Below, piece by piece: positions 34,343 through 42,808 of a DNA stretch of 64,000 nt. Each line of letters opens with the position of its first letter. Positions within the stretch are counted from its first letter, which is position 1. The position numbers and the translations under genes are program-made. The notes beneath the pieces are model-generated. The model saw only the letters and a program-made list of their open reading frames with translations. It had not been told where the DNA came from and searched no databases. Location of the stretch: positions 62,001 through 126,000 of the forward strand of contig NZ_BMUG01000005.1 in NCBI RefSeq assembly GCF_014650075.1, in the 5' to 3' direction. Source of the stretch: Streptomyces microflavus. Lineage in GTDB: Bacteria > Actinomycetota > Actinomycetes > Streptomycetales > Streptomycetaceae.

Positions 34343-34876
34343 TCAGACGGGGGTGCCGACGACCAGGTGGTCGCCGGGGATACCGGCCTTGCCGGGCGCG
34401 TAGTAGTCCTTGATCCCGGCAACCCAGGTCTCCACCCGGATCCGGTCCCCGTCGGTGGGCTCGAAGGCGTCGAAGAGCGCGTCGATGTTCGCGGGCTCGA
34501 ACCCGATCGCCGTCATCAGCGCCATGAACAGGGGGCGCTCGATCAGGCCGTCGCCGTCCGGGTCGCCGAGCGCGGCGAGCGCCTCGGCGAACACGCCGAT
34601 GGTCTCGTCGAACCGCTCCGGCGACAGCACACAGGCGGTGAACTCCTCGAAGCTGATCTCACCGTCCCCGTTGGCGTCGAGCTCGGTGAGCAGGGTCGTC
34701 CAGTACCGCCGGAAAGCCGCACGCATCGCGTCCTTCGCCGCTTGGTCCGACGCATGCGCCTCATGGACGACGCGGTCGGCCATGAGGTCGAAATCGTCCG
34801 ACTCCAGGACCCCGTTGGCGTTGGCATCGAACAGGGAGAAGACGAGCGCGACCCGCCGGGTGGCCTCAGTGGTCAT
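34343..34876 (-). CDS. Four-EF-hand calcium-binding protein (calerythrin-like)
   Basis: This 177-residue soluble protein starts at ATG 34876 with AAAGGTGA upstream. Four EF-hand loops are visible: DANANGVLESDD, DANGDGEISFEE, DPDGDGLIERPL and a weaker EPTDGDRIRVET. Two or three look able to bind calcium. Size and spacing match calerythrin/CalE-type sarcoplasmic-like proteins of actinomycetes, thought to buffer or sense cytosolic Ca2+. No signal peptide is present and no partner is evident. A 9-bp inverted repeat at 34906-34927 lies just upstream. Confidence 0.93.
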   Translation of the reverse strand: MTTEATRRVALVFSLFDANANGVLESDDFDLMADRVVHEAHASDQAAKDAMRAAFRRYWTTLLTELDANGDGEISFEEFTACVLSPERFDETIGVFAEALAALGDPDGDGLIERPLFMALMTAIGFEPANIDALFDAFEPTDGDRIRVETWVAGIKDYYAPGKAGIPGDHLVVGTPV

Positions 34877-35211
34877 GAATCCGTCACCTTTCACCGTACG
34901 GTCCCGCCGACCGGAACCCCGGTCGGCCCACCCACTGTCCGGCCGGAGGGCGCCGGGCACGGCGAAAGCCCCGGCCCTTCACCTGAAGGACGTAACCACC
35001 CCCGCCCAAACATCGAGTTGAGGCAGACAGCGGAGCCCGGTGCCCCCGCACGCCCCGGTACGGGCCGTGGACGACCGCGTCGTACCGGGGGAGCGGGGGA
35101 ACCGGGCTCCGGGGCGACCTTCTAGGCTGGGCGGATGCGAGTGACATCCGCCGTCGGCGGCCACCGTGCGACCGGGGTCGGCGCCCCATGACCAGGGAGG
35201 CCGGACCGTCC
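34877..35211. other. Divergent region between EF-hand and AraC genes
   Basis: These 335 bases contain no convincing gene. A perfect GCCGACCGG-AACC-CCGGTCGGC inverted repeat (34906-34927) sits 30 bases before the EF-hand start and may be an operator or 5'-UTR hairpin. Near 35188 and 35212 a 12-base ATGACCAGGGAG segment is repeated, giving the AraC gene two possible starts. Confidence 0.5.
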
Positions 35212-35985
35212 ATGACCAGGGAGACCCGGTCGCTGCCCGCGCACGCGCCCGGATCGGTCGACACCCCCTTCGTCATCAAGGGTTACGACGAGGTCGTCGC
35301 CCACGACACCCTCTGGGACGCCCACTCCCACCCCTTCCACGAACTGCTCTGGAACGAGCGGGGCGCCTCCTCCGCGGTGGTCGGCGAACGCATCTGGACG
35401 ATCACCCCAGCCCTTGGCCTGTGGATGCCCGCCGGGACCCTGCACTCCGGATCGGCGACGGCGGGAACCTGGTTCCGGGCAAGCTTCTTCGGCTTCCGTA
35501 CGACGTCGTCGATCTCCGACACCCCGGTCGCCGTCGAGATCACACCCCTGCTGCGCCTCCTGCTGGAACGGCTCGGCGAACCCGGCCTCGCCCCGTCCTC
35601 CCGGGCCGCGACCGAGGCACTGGTCCTGGACGTCCTCGCCCCCTCACCCCGCGAACTGCTCGTGCAGATCCCCATCTCCGACCTTCTGCGCCCCGTCGCG
35701 GACGCGGTGCGCGAGGATCCGGGCGACCAGCGGACGCTGGCGGACTGGGCGGCCGAGCTCAAGGTGAGCACCCGTACGGTCGCACGCGCGTTCAGCACCG
35801 AGACGGGCACGAGCTTCGTGCGCTGGGTCGCCGCGGTCCGCGCCCAGCACGCGATCGACCTGCTGACCCGGGGCTGGGACGTCGAGTCGGTGGCCGAACA
35901 GGTCGGCTACCGCTCGGCGAGCGCCTTCGGCGTGGCCTTCCGGCGGACCACCGGGCTGACGCCGGGGGCCTTCCGGCCGGGGTGA
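35212..35985 (+). CDS. AraC-family transcriptional regulator
   Basis: This 257-residue regulator has an N-terminal cupin-like sensor half (DAHSHPFHELLWNERG, WMPAGTLHSG) and C-terminal double HTH (TLADWAAELKVSTRTVARAFSTETG; VAEQVGYRSASAFGVAFRRTTGLTPGAFR). GGGAGG lies 11 bases upstream of ATG 35212. An in-frame ATG at 35188 lacks such a site and encodes a near-duplicate MTREA leader. The next gene is the siderophore importer. AraC proteins often sense siderophores, so control of that importer is possible but unproven. Confidence 0.9.
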   Translation: MTRETRSLPAHAPGSVDTPFVIKGYDEVVAHDTLWDAHSHPFHELLWNERGASSAVVGERIWTITPALGLWMPAGTLHSGSATAGTWFRASFFGFRTTSSISDTPVAVEITPLLRLLLERLGEPGLAPSSRAATEALVLDVLAPSPRELLVQIPISDLLRPVADAVREDPGDQRTLADWAAELKVSTRTVARAFSTETGTSFVRWVAAVRAQHAIDLLTRGWDVESVAEQVGYRSASAFGVAFRRTTGLTPGAFRPG

Positions 35986-36080
35986 GCCGCCGGGCTCGGG
36001 GGACTTGCGGATGTCCCTATCGCTACAACTGCTGTCTCAAACGGTTGATTGCGACACCGGCCCCGACTCTCATAAAGTGC

Positions 36081-36099
36081 GAAGGCAAGCCTTACCTAA
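36081..36099 (-). promoter_or_regulatory. Iron box (DmdR/DtxR operator)
   Basis: Read on the minus strand, TTAGGTAAGGCTTGCCTTC closely matches the DtxR/DmdR consensus TTAGGTTAGGCTCACCTAA. It lies 100 bases upstream of the siderophore-binding protein gene. Iron-loaded DmdR1 should repress the importer operon. Confidence 0.8.
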
Positions 36100-36198
36100 G
36101 CCGCTCTGCCTCCGCAGTGCACCCCTCCACGACGGCAGCCCACGCCCGGACGTGCGGGAAGCGGCACCCCGACCCTCCGGAAAGCCGGGTACTCACCC

Positions 36199-37239
36199 AT
36201 GTCCTCACACCGCCTCCGTCTGCTCGCCGTGGCAGCCGCCCTCGTCTCCGTCGCCGCCTGCGGCGCGAACGGGAGCGGTGACGCCGAGAACCAGAAGGGC
36301 GAGGGGAGTGCCGCCGGCGGCTTCCCGCTGACGGTCGAGCACGCCCTGGGCAAGACCACCATCCCCGCAAAGCCGAAGCGCGTCGCCACCGTCAACTGGG
36401 CCAACCACGAAGTCCCGCTGGCGCTCGGTGTCGTGCCCGTCGGCATGGCCGCCGCCAACTTCGGTGACGACGACGGCGACGGGGTGCTGCCCTGGGTCGA
36501 GGAGCGGCTGGACGAGCTCAAGGCCAAGACGCCGGTGCTCTTCGACGAGACCGACGGGATCGACTTCGAGGCCGTGGCCGACACGAAGCCGGACGTCATC
36601 CTGGCCGCGTACTCCGGACTGACCAAGAAGGACTACGACACCCTCAGCGAGATCGCCCCCGTCGTCGCCTACCCGGACGCCGCCTGGGCGACCCCGTGGC
36701 GCGAGATCATCCGCACCAACAGCGAGGCGATCGGCCTCGCCGACGAGGGCGAGAAGCTGATCACGAAGCTCGACGGGGACATAGCGAAGACCGCCGCCAA
36801 GTACCCGCAGCTCAAGGGCAAGTCGGCGATGTTCATGACGCACGTCGACCCCAACGACGTCAGCGAGATCGGCTTCTACACCACGCACGACACCCGGACG
36901 CAGTTCTTCCAGGACCTGGGCATGAAGATCCCGGGCAGCATCGCGAAGGCGTCCGAGGGCACGGACAAGTTCGCCCTCACCAAGAGCGCCGAGCAGATCG
37001 ACGCGTTCGACGACGTCGACATCATCACCGGGTACGGGGACGACACGGGCGAGCTGCTGAAGGCCATCAGCAAGGACCCGCTGCTCTCCAAGATCCCCGC
37101 TGTCGAGCGCGGCTCCACCTACCTCCTGCCCGGCAGCTCGCCGCTGGCCACCGCCGCCAACCCGACGCCCCTGTCGATCAGTTACGTGCTGGACGACTAC
37201 GCCGCCGCCCTCGCCAAGGCCGCGGACAAGGTCAAGTGA
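36199..37239 (+). CDS. Iron-siderophore ABC transporter binding lipoprotein
   Basis: This 346-residue FecB/FepB-like (TroA fold) protein has a lipoprotein signal and Cys21 (VSVAAC). Typical blocks are VEHALGKTTIPAKPKRVATVNW, FEAVADTKPDVILAAYSGL and YGDDTGELLKAI. It captures a ferric siderophore outside the membrane. It is first of a four-gene operon with GTGA/GTGA/ATGA overlaps and lies behind an iron box. The ligand is unknown and no siderophore synthase is in the window. Confidence 0.94.
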   Translation: MSSHRLRLLAVAAALVSVAACGANGSGDAENQKGEGSAAGGFPLTVEHALGKTTIPAKPKRVATVNWANHEVPLALGVVPVGMAAANFGDDDGDGVLPWVEERLDELKAKTPVLFDETDGIDFEAVADTKPDVILAAYSGLTKKDYDTLSEIAPVVAYPDAAWATPWREIIRTNSEAIGLADEGEKLITKLDGDIAKTAAKYPQLKGKSAMFMTHVDPNDVSEIGFYTTHDTRTQFFQDLGMKIPGSIAKASEGTDKFALTKSAEQIDAFDDVDIITGYGDDTGELLKAISKDPLLSKIPAVERGSTYLLPGSSPLATAANPTPLSISYVLDDYAAALAKAADKVK

Positions 37240-38279
37240 CCGCTTCCACCGACCGGCGCCCGCCGGACGCCACCGTGGCCCGGCGTCCGGCGGGCGTCCG
37301 CACGCTCTGGCTCCTCGCCGCCCTCCTGGCGCTGGCCGCCGTCATGGTGGCGTCCGTCGCCTTCGGCTCGCGCGACGTTCCCTGGGCCGACATCCAGGCG
37401 GCGCTCGGCGGTGCCGACGAGACCCTGGGGCAGGCGGCGGCCACGAAGCGGATCCCCCGTACGGTCCTCGCGGTCGTCATCGGCGCCGCGCTCGGCCTCG
37501 CCGGAGGGGTGATGCAGGGCGTGACCCGTAACCCGCTGGCCGACCCGGGGATCCTCGGCGTCAACATGGGCGCCTCGCTCGCCGTCGTCACCGCCGTCGC
37601 GTTCTTCGGGCTCTCCTCGCCGACCGGCTACATCTGGGTCGCCATCGCGGGCGCCGCCCTCTCCGCCCTGTTCGTCTACACCGTCGGAACCCTCGGGCGG
37701 GGCGGGGCCACCCCGCTCAAGCTGGCGCTCGCCGGGGCCGCCACATCGGCGGCCTTCGCCTCGCTCGTCAGCGCGGTCATCCTGCCTCGCAACGACATCG
37801 CCGGAAGCTTCAAGCTCTGGCAGATCGGCGGCGTCGGCGGGGCCTCCTTCGAGCGCATCGGCCAGGTCGCCCCGTTCCTCGCGGTCGGCTTCGTCATCTG
37901 CCTGCTCTCCGCGCGCGCCCTCAACTCACTCGCTCTGGGCGATGAGTTGGCGGCCGGACTCGGTGAACGTGTCGCCGTCGCACGGGCGGTGGCCGCGCTC
38001 GGCGCCGTCACCCTGTGCGGAGCGGCGACCGCCGTCGCCGGGCCCATCGGCTTCGTCGGCCTCGTCGTCCCGCACACCTGCCGGCTGCTCGTCGGCGTCG
38101 ACCACCGCTGGCTGCTGCCGCTCTCGGCGCTGCTCGGCGCGGTTCTCCTCACCGCCGCCGACGTGGCCGGGCGGATCGTCGCGCGCCCGGCGGAGATCGA
38201 CGTGGGCATCGTGACCGCGCTGATCGGCGCCCCCTTCTTCATCTACATCGTCCGCCGACAGAAGGTGCGTGCCCTGTGA
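37236..38279 (+). CDS. FecCD-type siderophore permease 1
   Basis: This 347-residue permease starts at GTG 37236, overlapping the upstream stop (GTGA). It has about nine to ten membrane segments and family motifs RIPRTVLAVVIGAALGLAGGVMQGVTRNPLADPGILGVNMGA and GPIGFVGLVVPHTCRLLVG. It forms the channel with permease 2. Confidence 0.94.
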   Translation: MTASTDRRPPDATVARRPAGVRTLWLLAALLALAAVMVASVAFGSRDVPWADIQAALGGADETLGQAAATKRIPRTVLAVVIGAALGLAGGVMQGVTRNPLADPGILGVNMGASLAVVTAVAFFGLSSPTGYIWVAIAGAALSALFVYTVGTLGRGGATPLKLALAGAATSAAFASLVSAVILPRNDIAGSFKLWQIGGVGGASFERIGQVAPFLAVGFVICLLSARALNSLALGDELAAGLGERVAVARAVAALGAVTLCGAATAVAGPIGFVGLVVPHTCRLLVGVDHRWLLPLSALLGAVLLTAADVAGRIVARPAEIDVGIVTALIGAPFFIYIVRRQKVRAL

Positions 38280-39349
38280 GCGCCCCCGCCCTCACCCGGC
38301 CGGCCCCCAAGGAGGCGTCGCCCGCGTCCGTCGCGGCCGCCACCCGCCGCCGTACCCGCGGCGCCTCGCGCAGGCGCCTGGTGATCCTCGTCCTGGCCGT
38401 CCTCGTCGTCGCCGCGTTCGCCGCGACCCTGATGGCGGGCCGCACGTTCTACCCGCCCGGCGACGTGCTCCGGGTGATCCTCGGGGAACAGGTGCCGGGG
38501 GCGTCGTTCACCGTCGGCCGGCTCCGGCTGCCGCGCGCGGCCCTGGCCCTGGTGGCCGGATTCAGCTTCGGCCTGGCCGGGGTCACCTTCCAGACGATGC
38601 TCCGCAACCCGCTCGCCAGCCCCGACATCATCGGCATCAGCTCCGGGGCGAGCGCCGCCGCGGCCATCGCGATCGTCACGCTCTCCCTCGGCGAGGTGCA
38701 GGTCTCCGTCCTCGCCATCGCCGCCGGTCTCGGCGTCGCCCTGCTCGTCTACTCCCTGGCGTTCCGGGGCGGAGTCGTCGGCACCCGGCTCATCCTCATC
38801 GGCATCGGCATCTCCGCGATGCTCGACAGCATCACCTCCTACGTCCTGTCCCAGGCCGCCGAATGGGACCTCCAGGAGGCGATGCGCTGGCTGACCGGCA
38901 GCCTCAACGGCGCCACCTGGGACCAGACCGTCCCCGCCCTGGTCGCCGCCGCCGTCCTCACCCCGCTCCTTCTCGGCCAGGCCCGCAACCTCTCCGCGAT
39001 GCAGCTCGGCGACGACACCGCCTCCGCCCTCGGCGTACGGGTCGAACGCACCCGGATCACGGTGATCGTGGCCGCCGTCGGGCTCATCGCCTTCGCCACG
39101 GCGGCCGCCGGACCCATCGCGTTCGTGGCGTTCCTCGCCGGCCCCATCGCGGCCCGGATCGTCGGCGTCGGCGGTTCCCTGCTGGTGCCCGCCGGGCTCG
39201 TCGGCTCGTTGCTGGTCCTCGTCGCCGACTTCACCGGCCAGTTCGCCTTCGGCGAGCGCTACCCGGTGGGCGTCGTCACCGGCGTCCTCGGCGCCCCCTA
39301 CCTCATCTATCTGATCATCCGCACCAACCGGGCGGGAGGCTCGCTATGA
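38276..39349 (+). CDS. FecCD-type siderophore permease 2
   Basis: This 357-residue permease starts at GTG 38276 in a GTGA overlap. It has a basic cytoplasmic leader (ATRRRTRGASRRR), then the FecCD motifs RLPRAALALVAGFSFGLAGVTFQTMLRNPLASPDIIGISSGA and GPIAFVAFLAGPIAARI. It is a paralogue of permease 1; heterodimeric pairs are usual for ferric-siderophore importers. Confidence 0.94.
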   Translation: MSAPALTRPAPKEASPASVAAATRRRTRGASRRRLVILVLAVLVVAAFAATLMAGRTFYPPGDVLRVILGEQVPGASFTVGRLRLPRAALALVAGFSFGLAGVTFQTMLRNPLASPDIIGISSGASAAAAIAIVTLSLGEVQVSVLAIAAGLGVALLVYSLAFRGGVVGTRLILIGIGISAMLDSITSYVLSQAAEWDLQEAMRWLTGSLNGATWDQTVPALVAAAVLTPLLLGQARNLSAMQLGDDTASALGVRVERTRITVIVAAVGLIAFATAAAGPIAFVAFLAGPIAARIVGVGGSLLVPAGLVGSLLVLVADFTGQFAFGERYPVGVVTGVLGAPYLIYLIIRTNRAGGSL

Positions 39350-40191
39350 CCACCGACCACCAACTGACCGCCGAACGCCTCACCCTCGGCTACGGCGACC
39401 GCACCGTCGTCTCCTCGCTCGACCTGGTCGTGCCGCCCGGCGCGATCACGGTCGTCGTCGGCGCCAACGCCTGCGGCAAGTCGACCCTGCTGCGCTCGAT
39501 GTCCCGCCTGCTCGCACCCCGCGAGGGCCGCGTCGTCCTGGACGGCAAGGAGGTCCACCGCCGCCCCGCCAAGGAACTGGCCCGTACGCTCGGCCTGCTG
39601 CCGCAGTCCCCGGTGGCGCCCGAGGGCATCACCGTCTCCGACCTCGTGGGCCGGGGCCGCCACCCCCACCAGTCCATGTTCTCCCGCTGGAACGAGAAGG
39701 ACGACGCCGCCGTCGCTTCCGCCCTGGAGGCGACGGCCACGGAACCGCTCGCCGACCGCGCGGTGGACGAGCTCTCCGGTGGCCAGCGCCAGCGCGTCTG
39801 GATCGCCATGGCCCTGGCCCAGCAGACGGACCTGCTCCTGCTCGACGAGCCCACCACGTTCCTCGACGCCAGCCACCAGATCGAGGTCCTCGACCTGCTC
39901 ACCGACCTCAACCGCTCGCGCGGCACCACCATCGTGATGGTGCTCCACGACCTCAACCTCGCCGCCCGGTACGCGGACCACCTCATCGCCCTCGCCGACG
40001 GCACGCTGCACGCCTTCGGCCCCCCGGCCGAGGTACTGACCGAGGAGACCGTACGCGCGGTGTTCGGCCTGGAGAGCCGCGTCATCGAGGACCCCGTGTC
40101 CGGCAGGCCCCTGATGCTCCCGATCGGCCGCCACCACGTCCTGGACCGGGCGGACACCACACCGGCAGGGGGGAGCGTGCGCCCCCTCTGA
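39346..40191 (+). CDS. Siderophore ABC transporter ATPase (FepC/FecE type)
   Basis: This 281-residue ATPase starts in an ATGA overlap. It has Walker A GANACGKST, GRGRHPHQSMFSRW, signature LSGGQRQR, Walker B LLLLDEPTTFLD and switch His in VLHDLNLAARY. It powers the FecCD channel. The C-terminal ~25 residues are non-conserved. Confidence 0.95.
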   Translation: MTTDHQLTAERLTLGYGDRTVVSSLDLVVPPGAITVVVGANACGKSTLLRSMSRLLAPREGRVVLDGKEVHRRPAKELARTLGLLPQSPVAPEGITVSDLVGRGRHPHQSMFSRWNEKDDAAVASALEATATEPLADRAVDELSGGQRQRVWIAMALAQQTDLLLLDEPTTFLDASHQIEVLDLLTDLNRSRGTTIVMVLHDLNLAARYADHLIALADGTLHAFGPPAEVLTEETVRAVFGLESRVIEDPVSGRPLMLPIGRHHVLDRADTTPAGGSVRPL

Positions 40192-40310
40192 TCGGCTGAC
40201 TGCGGAGCGTAAGTGACATGTTTCGCAGCGTGACGGGGGATGCAGGGGGGGTCTGTTCCCGGGCCCGGAGCCGGCACGCCCTGAAACCCCCGAACCGGTC
40301 ATTGGGAGAA

Positions 40311-40355
40311 CCTCGGTGGAGAACACCTCGGTGCAGAACGCCTCGGTGCACGACA
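40311..40355 (+). repeat. Three 15-bp repeats spanning the P450 start
   Basis: The units CCTCGGTGGAGAACA, CCTCGGTGCAGAACG and CCTCGGTGCACGACA are adjacent and in frame. Each carries a GTG (40316, 40331, 40346), so the P450 has three equally framed possible starts and a VENTS-VQNAS-VHDKE N terminus. Confidence 0.75.
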
Positions 40356-41551
40356 AGGAAACCGTACGGAGCTGTCCCTTCGACTTCGCACAGCAACTGG
40401 AGTTCGACCCCCAGCTCAAGGAACTGCTGACCGAGGAGCCCGTCTCCCGCATCCGTATGGCGTACGGAGAGGGCGAGGCGTGGCTCGTCACCCGTTACGA
40501 GGACGTCCGGACGGTCACCACCGACCGGCGCTTCAGCCGCAGCGCCGTACTCGGCCGGGACTTTCCCCGGATGACCCCGGAGCCGATCGTCCAGGCCGAG
40601 TCCATCAACCTCATGGACCCGCCCGCCAGCAGCCGGCTCCGCAGCCTGGTGGCCAAGAGCTTCACCCCGCGCCGCGTCGACCAGATGCGGGAGGGGACCC
40701 AGCGCATCGTCGACCGGCTGCTCGACGCCATGGAGGACGAGGGGGCCCCGGCCGACTTCGTGGCCCGCCTCTCCTCACCGCTGCCGCTGATCACGATCTG
40801 CGAGGCGCTCGACATCCCCGAGGCCGACCGCCCGTGGCTCCGCGCCCACGCCCTGACGATGATGAACGTCGGGGCCGCCGGCAAGGAGGACGCGGTACGG
40901 GCCAAGGCCGAACTGCGCGGCTACTTCACCGAGCTGACCGCCGACCGCCGACGCTCCCCGGGCGACGACCTCATCAGCACCCTGGCCGCCGCCCGCGACG
41001 GCGCCGAACTGCTGGACGACAAAGAACTGGCCGTCATGGCGATGGTCCTGCTCATCACCGGCCAGGACACCACGACCTACCAGCTCGGCAACATCGCCTA
41101 CACCCTGCTCACCCGGCCCGAGCTGCTCAAGACGGTGCAGGCCGAACCGGAGCGGCTGCCCCGCACGATCGAGGAACTGCTGCGGTACATCCCCTTCCGC
41201 AAGGGCGTCGGCATCCCCCGCATCGCCACCGAGGACGTGGAACTCGGCGGCGTCGCCATCAAGGCGGGCGACGTGGTTCATGTGTCGTACCTGACGGCCA
41301 ACCGTGACGCCGGCAAGTTCGACCGCCCCGACGAGCTGGACCCCGACCGGCCGTCCATCCCGCACATGACGTTCGGCTGGGGCGCACACCACTGTCTGGG
41401 TGCGCCGCTCGCCACCATGGAACTCGAAGTGGCCTTCTCCACGCTGCTGGCCCGCTTCCCGGCCCTGCGTCTCGACGCGGAGCCCGAGGACATCCGGTGG
41501 AACACGACGTCCATCTGGCGTTACCCGCTCGCCCTGCCCGTCACGTGGTGA
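40316..41551 (+). CDS. Cytochrome P450 paired with RppA
   Basis: This 411-residue soluble bacterial P450 has I-helix LLITGQDTTTYQ, ExxR in EELLRY...R, and heme ligand Cys360 in FGWGAHHCLGAPLA. Start GTG 40316 follows GGGAGAA by five bases. It is 34 bases upstream of rppA. In other streptomycetes RppA-linked P450s oxidatively couple flaviolin (CYP158A) or tetrahydroxynaphthalene (P450mel, RppB), so one of these roles is likely. The heme motif looks more CYP107-like than CYP158A-like by eye. Ferredoxin partners are not encoded nearby. Confidence 0.92.
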   Translation: MENTSVQNASVHDKETVRSCPFDFAQQLEFDPQLKELLTEEPVSRIRMAYGEGEAWLVTRYEDVRTVTTDRRFSRSAVLGRDFPRMTPEPIVQAESINLMDPPASSRLRSLVAKSFTPRRVDQMREGTQRIVDRLLDAMEDEGAPADFVARLSSPLPLITICEALDIPEADRPWLRAHALTMMNVGAAGKEDAVRAKAELRGYFTELTADRRRSPGDDLISTLAAARDGAELLDDKELAVMAMVLLITGQDTTTYQLGNIAYTLLTRPELLKTVQAEPERLPRTIEELLRYIPFRKGVGIPRIATEDVELGGVAIKAGDVVHVSYLTANRDAGKFDRPDELDPDRPSIPHMTFGWGAHHCLGAPLATMELEVAFSTLLARFPALRLDAEPEDIRWNTTSIWRYPLALPVTW

Positions 41552-41585
41552 CGAGAGCCTCCGCTCCCAGATACGAGGAGAACCC

Positions 41586-42704
41586 ATGGCGACCCTGTGC
41601 CGACCGGCCATCGCTGTGCCCGAACACGTCATCACGATGCAGCAGACCCTGGACCTGGCCCGGGAGACCCACGCCGGCCATCCCCAGCGCGACCTCGTCC
41701 TGAGACTCATCCAGAACACCGGTGTCCAGACCCGGCACCTGGTGCAGCCGATCGAGGAGACCCTCAAGCACCCCGGCTTCGAGGTCCGCAACCGGGTGTA
41801 CGAGGCCGAGGCCAAGACCCGGGTCCCCGAAGTGGTGCGGCAGGCCCTCGTCAACGCCGAGACCGACCCGGCCGACATCGACCTGATCGTCTACGTCTCC
41901 TGCACGGGCTTCATGATGCCCTCGCTCACCGCGTGGATCATCAACACCATGGGGTTCAGACCCGAGACCAGACAGCTGCCGATCGCCCAGCTCGGCTGCG
42001 CCGCGGGAGGCGCCGCGATCAACCGGGCGCACGACTTCTGCCTGGCCTACCCGGACTCCAACGTCCTCATCGTCTCCTGCGAGTTCTGCTCGCTCTGCTA
42101 CCAGCCCACCGACATCGGCGTCGGCTCCCTGCTCTCCAACGGCCTGTTCGGGGACGCCATCTCCGCCGCCGTCGTCCGGGGCCAGGGCGGCACCGGCATG
42201 CGCCTGGAGCGCAACGGCTCCCACCTCGTGCCCGACACCGAGGACTGGATCTCCTACGCCGTCCGCGACACCGGATTCCACTTCCTGCTCGACAAGCGGG
42301 TGCCCGGCACCATGGAGATGCTCGCGCCGGTCCTGAAGGACCTGGTCGACCTGCACGGCTGGTCGGTGCCCGACATGGACTTCTTCATCGTCCACGCGGG
42401 CGGCCCGCGCATCCTCGACGACCTCTGCCACTTCCTCGACCTGCCGCCGGAGATGTTCCGCTACAGCCGGGCCACTCTCACCGAACGCGGCAACATCGCC
42501 AGCTCCGTCGTCTTCGACGCCCTCGCGCGCCTCTTCGACGACGGGGGCGCGGCCGAATCCGCCCAGGGCCTGATCGCCGGATTCGGGCCCGGCATCACCG
42601 CCGAGGTGGCGGTCGGCAGCTGGGCGAACCACGACCCCGGGGCCGACCCCGACCGGGAACTGGCCGAGCTGGAGCTCCGGACGGGCGTTGCGCTGTCCGG
42701 CTGA
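41586..42704 (+). CDS. rppA: 1,3,6,8-tetrahydroxynaphthalene synthase, type III PKS
   Basis: This 372-residue chalcone-synthase-fold enzyme has its catalytic triad at Cys138 (QLGCAAGG), His270 (IVHAGGP) and Asn303 (ERGNIASS). These are the same numbers as in the characterised S. coelicolor/S. griseus THN synthases. It condenses five malonyl-CoA to THN, which oxidises to flaviolin or melanin. GAGGAG precedes ATG 41586. It is probably co-transcribed with the upstream P450. Confidence 0.96.
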   Translation: MATLCRPAIAVPEHVITMQQTLDLARETHAGHPQRDLVLRLIQNTGVQTRHLVQPIEETLKHPGFEVRNRVYEAEAKTRVPEVVRQALVNAETDPADIDLIVYVSCTGFMMPSLTAWIINTMGFRPETRQLPIAQLGCAAGGAAINRAHDFCLAYPDSNVLIVSCEFCSLCYQPTDIGVGSLLSNGLFGDAISAAVVRGQGGTGMRLERNGSHLVPDTEDWISYAVRDTGFHFLLDKRVPGTMEMLAPVLKDLVDLHGWSVPDMDFFIVHAGGPRILDDLCHFLDLPPEMFRYSRATLTERGNIASSVVFDALARLFDDGGAAESAQGLIAGFGPGITAEVAVGSWANHDPGADPDRELAELELRTGVALSG

Positions 42705-42808
42705 ACCCGTGTTAAGGCGCCGTACGGGCAGGGGACGAAGGACCGGGTATTCGCGCTTCGCGGCTGCGCACTCGCACCGCGAACCAACCCCCACCCGAGG
42801 AGACACGT

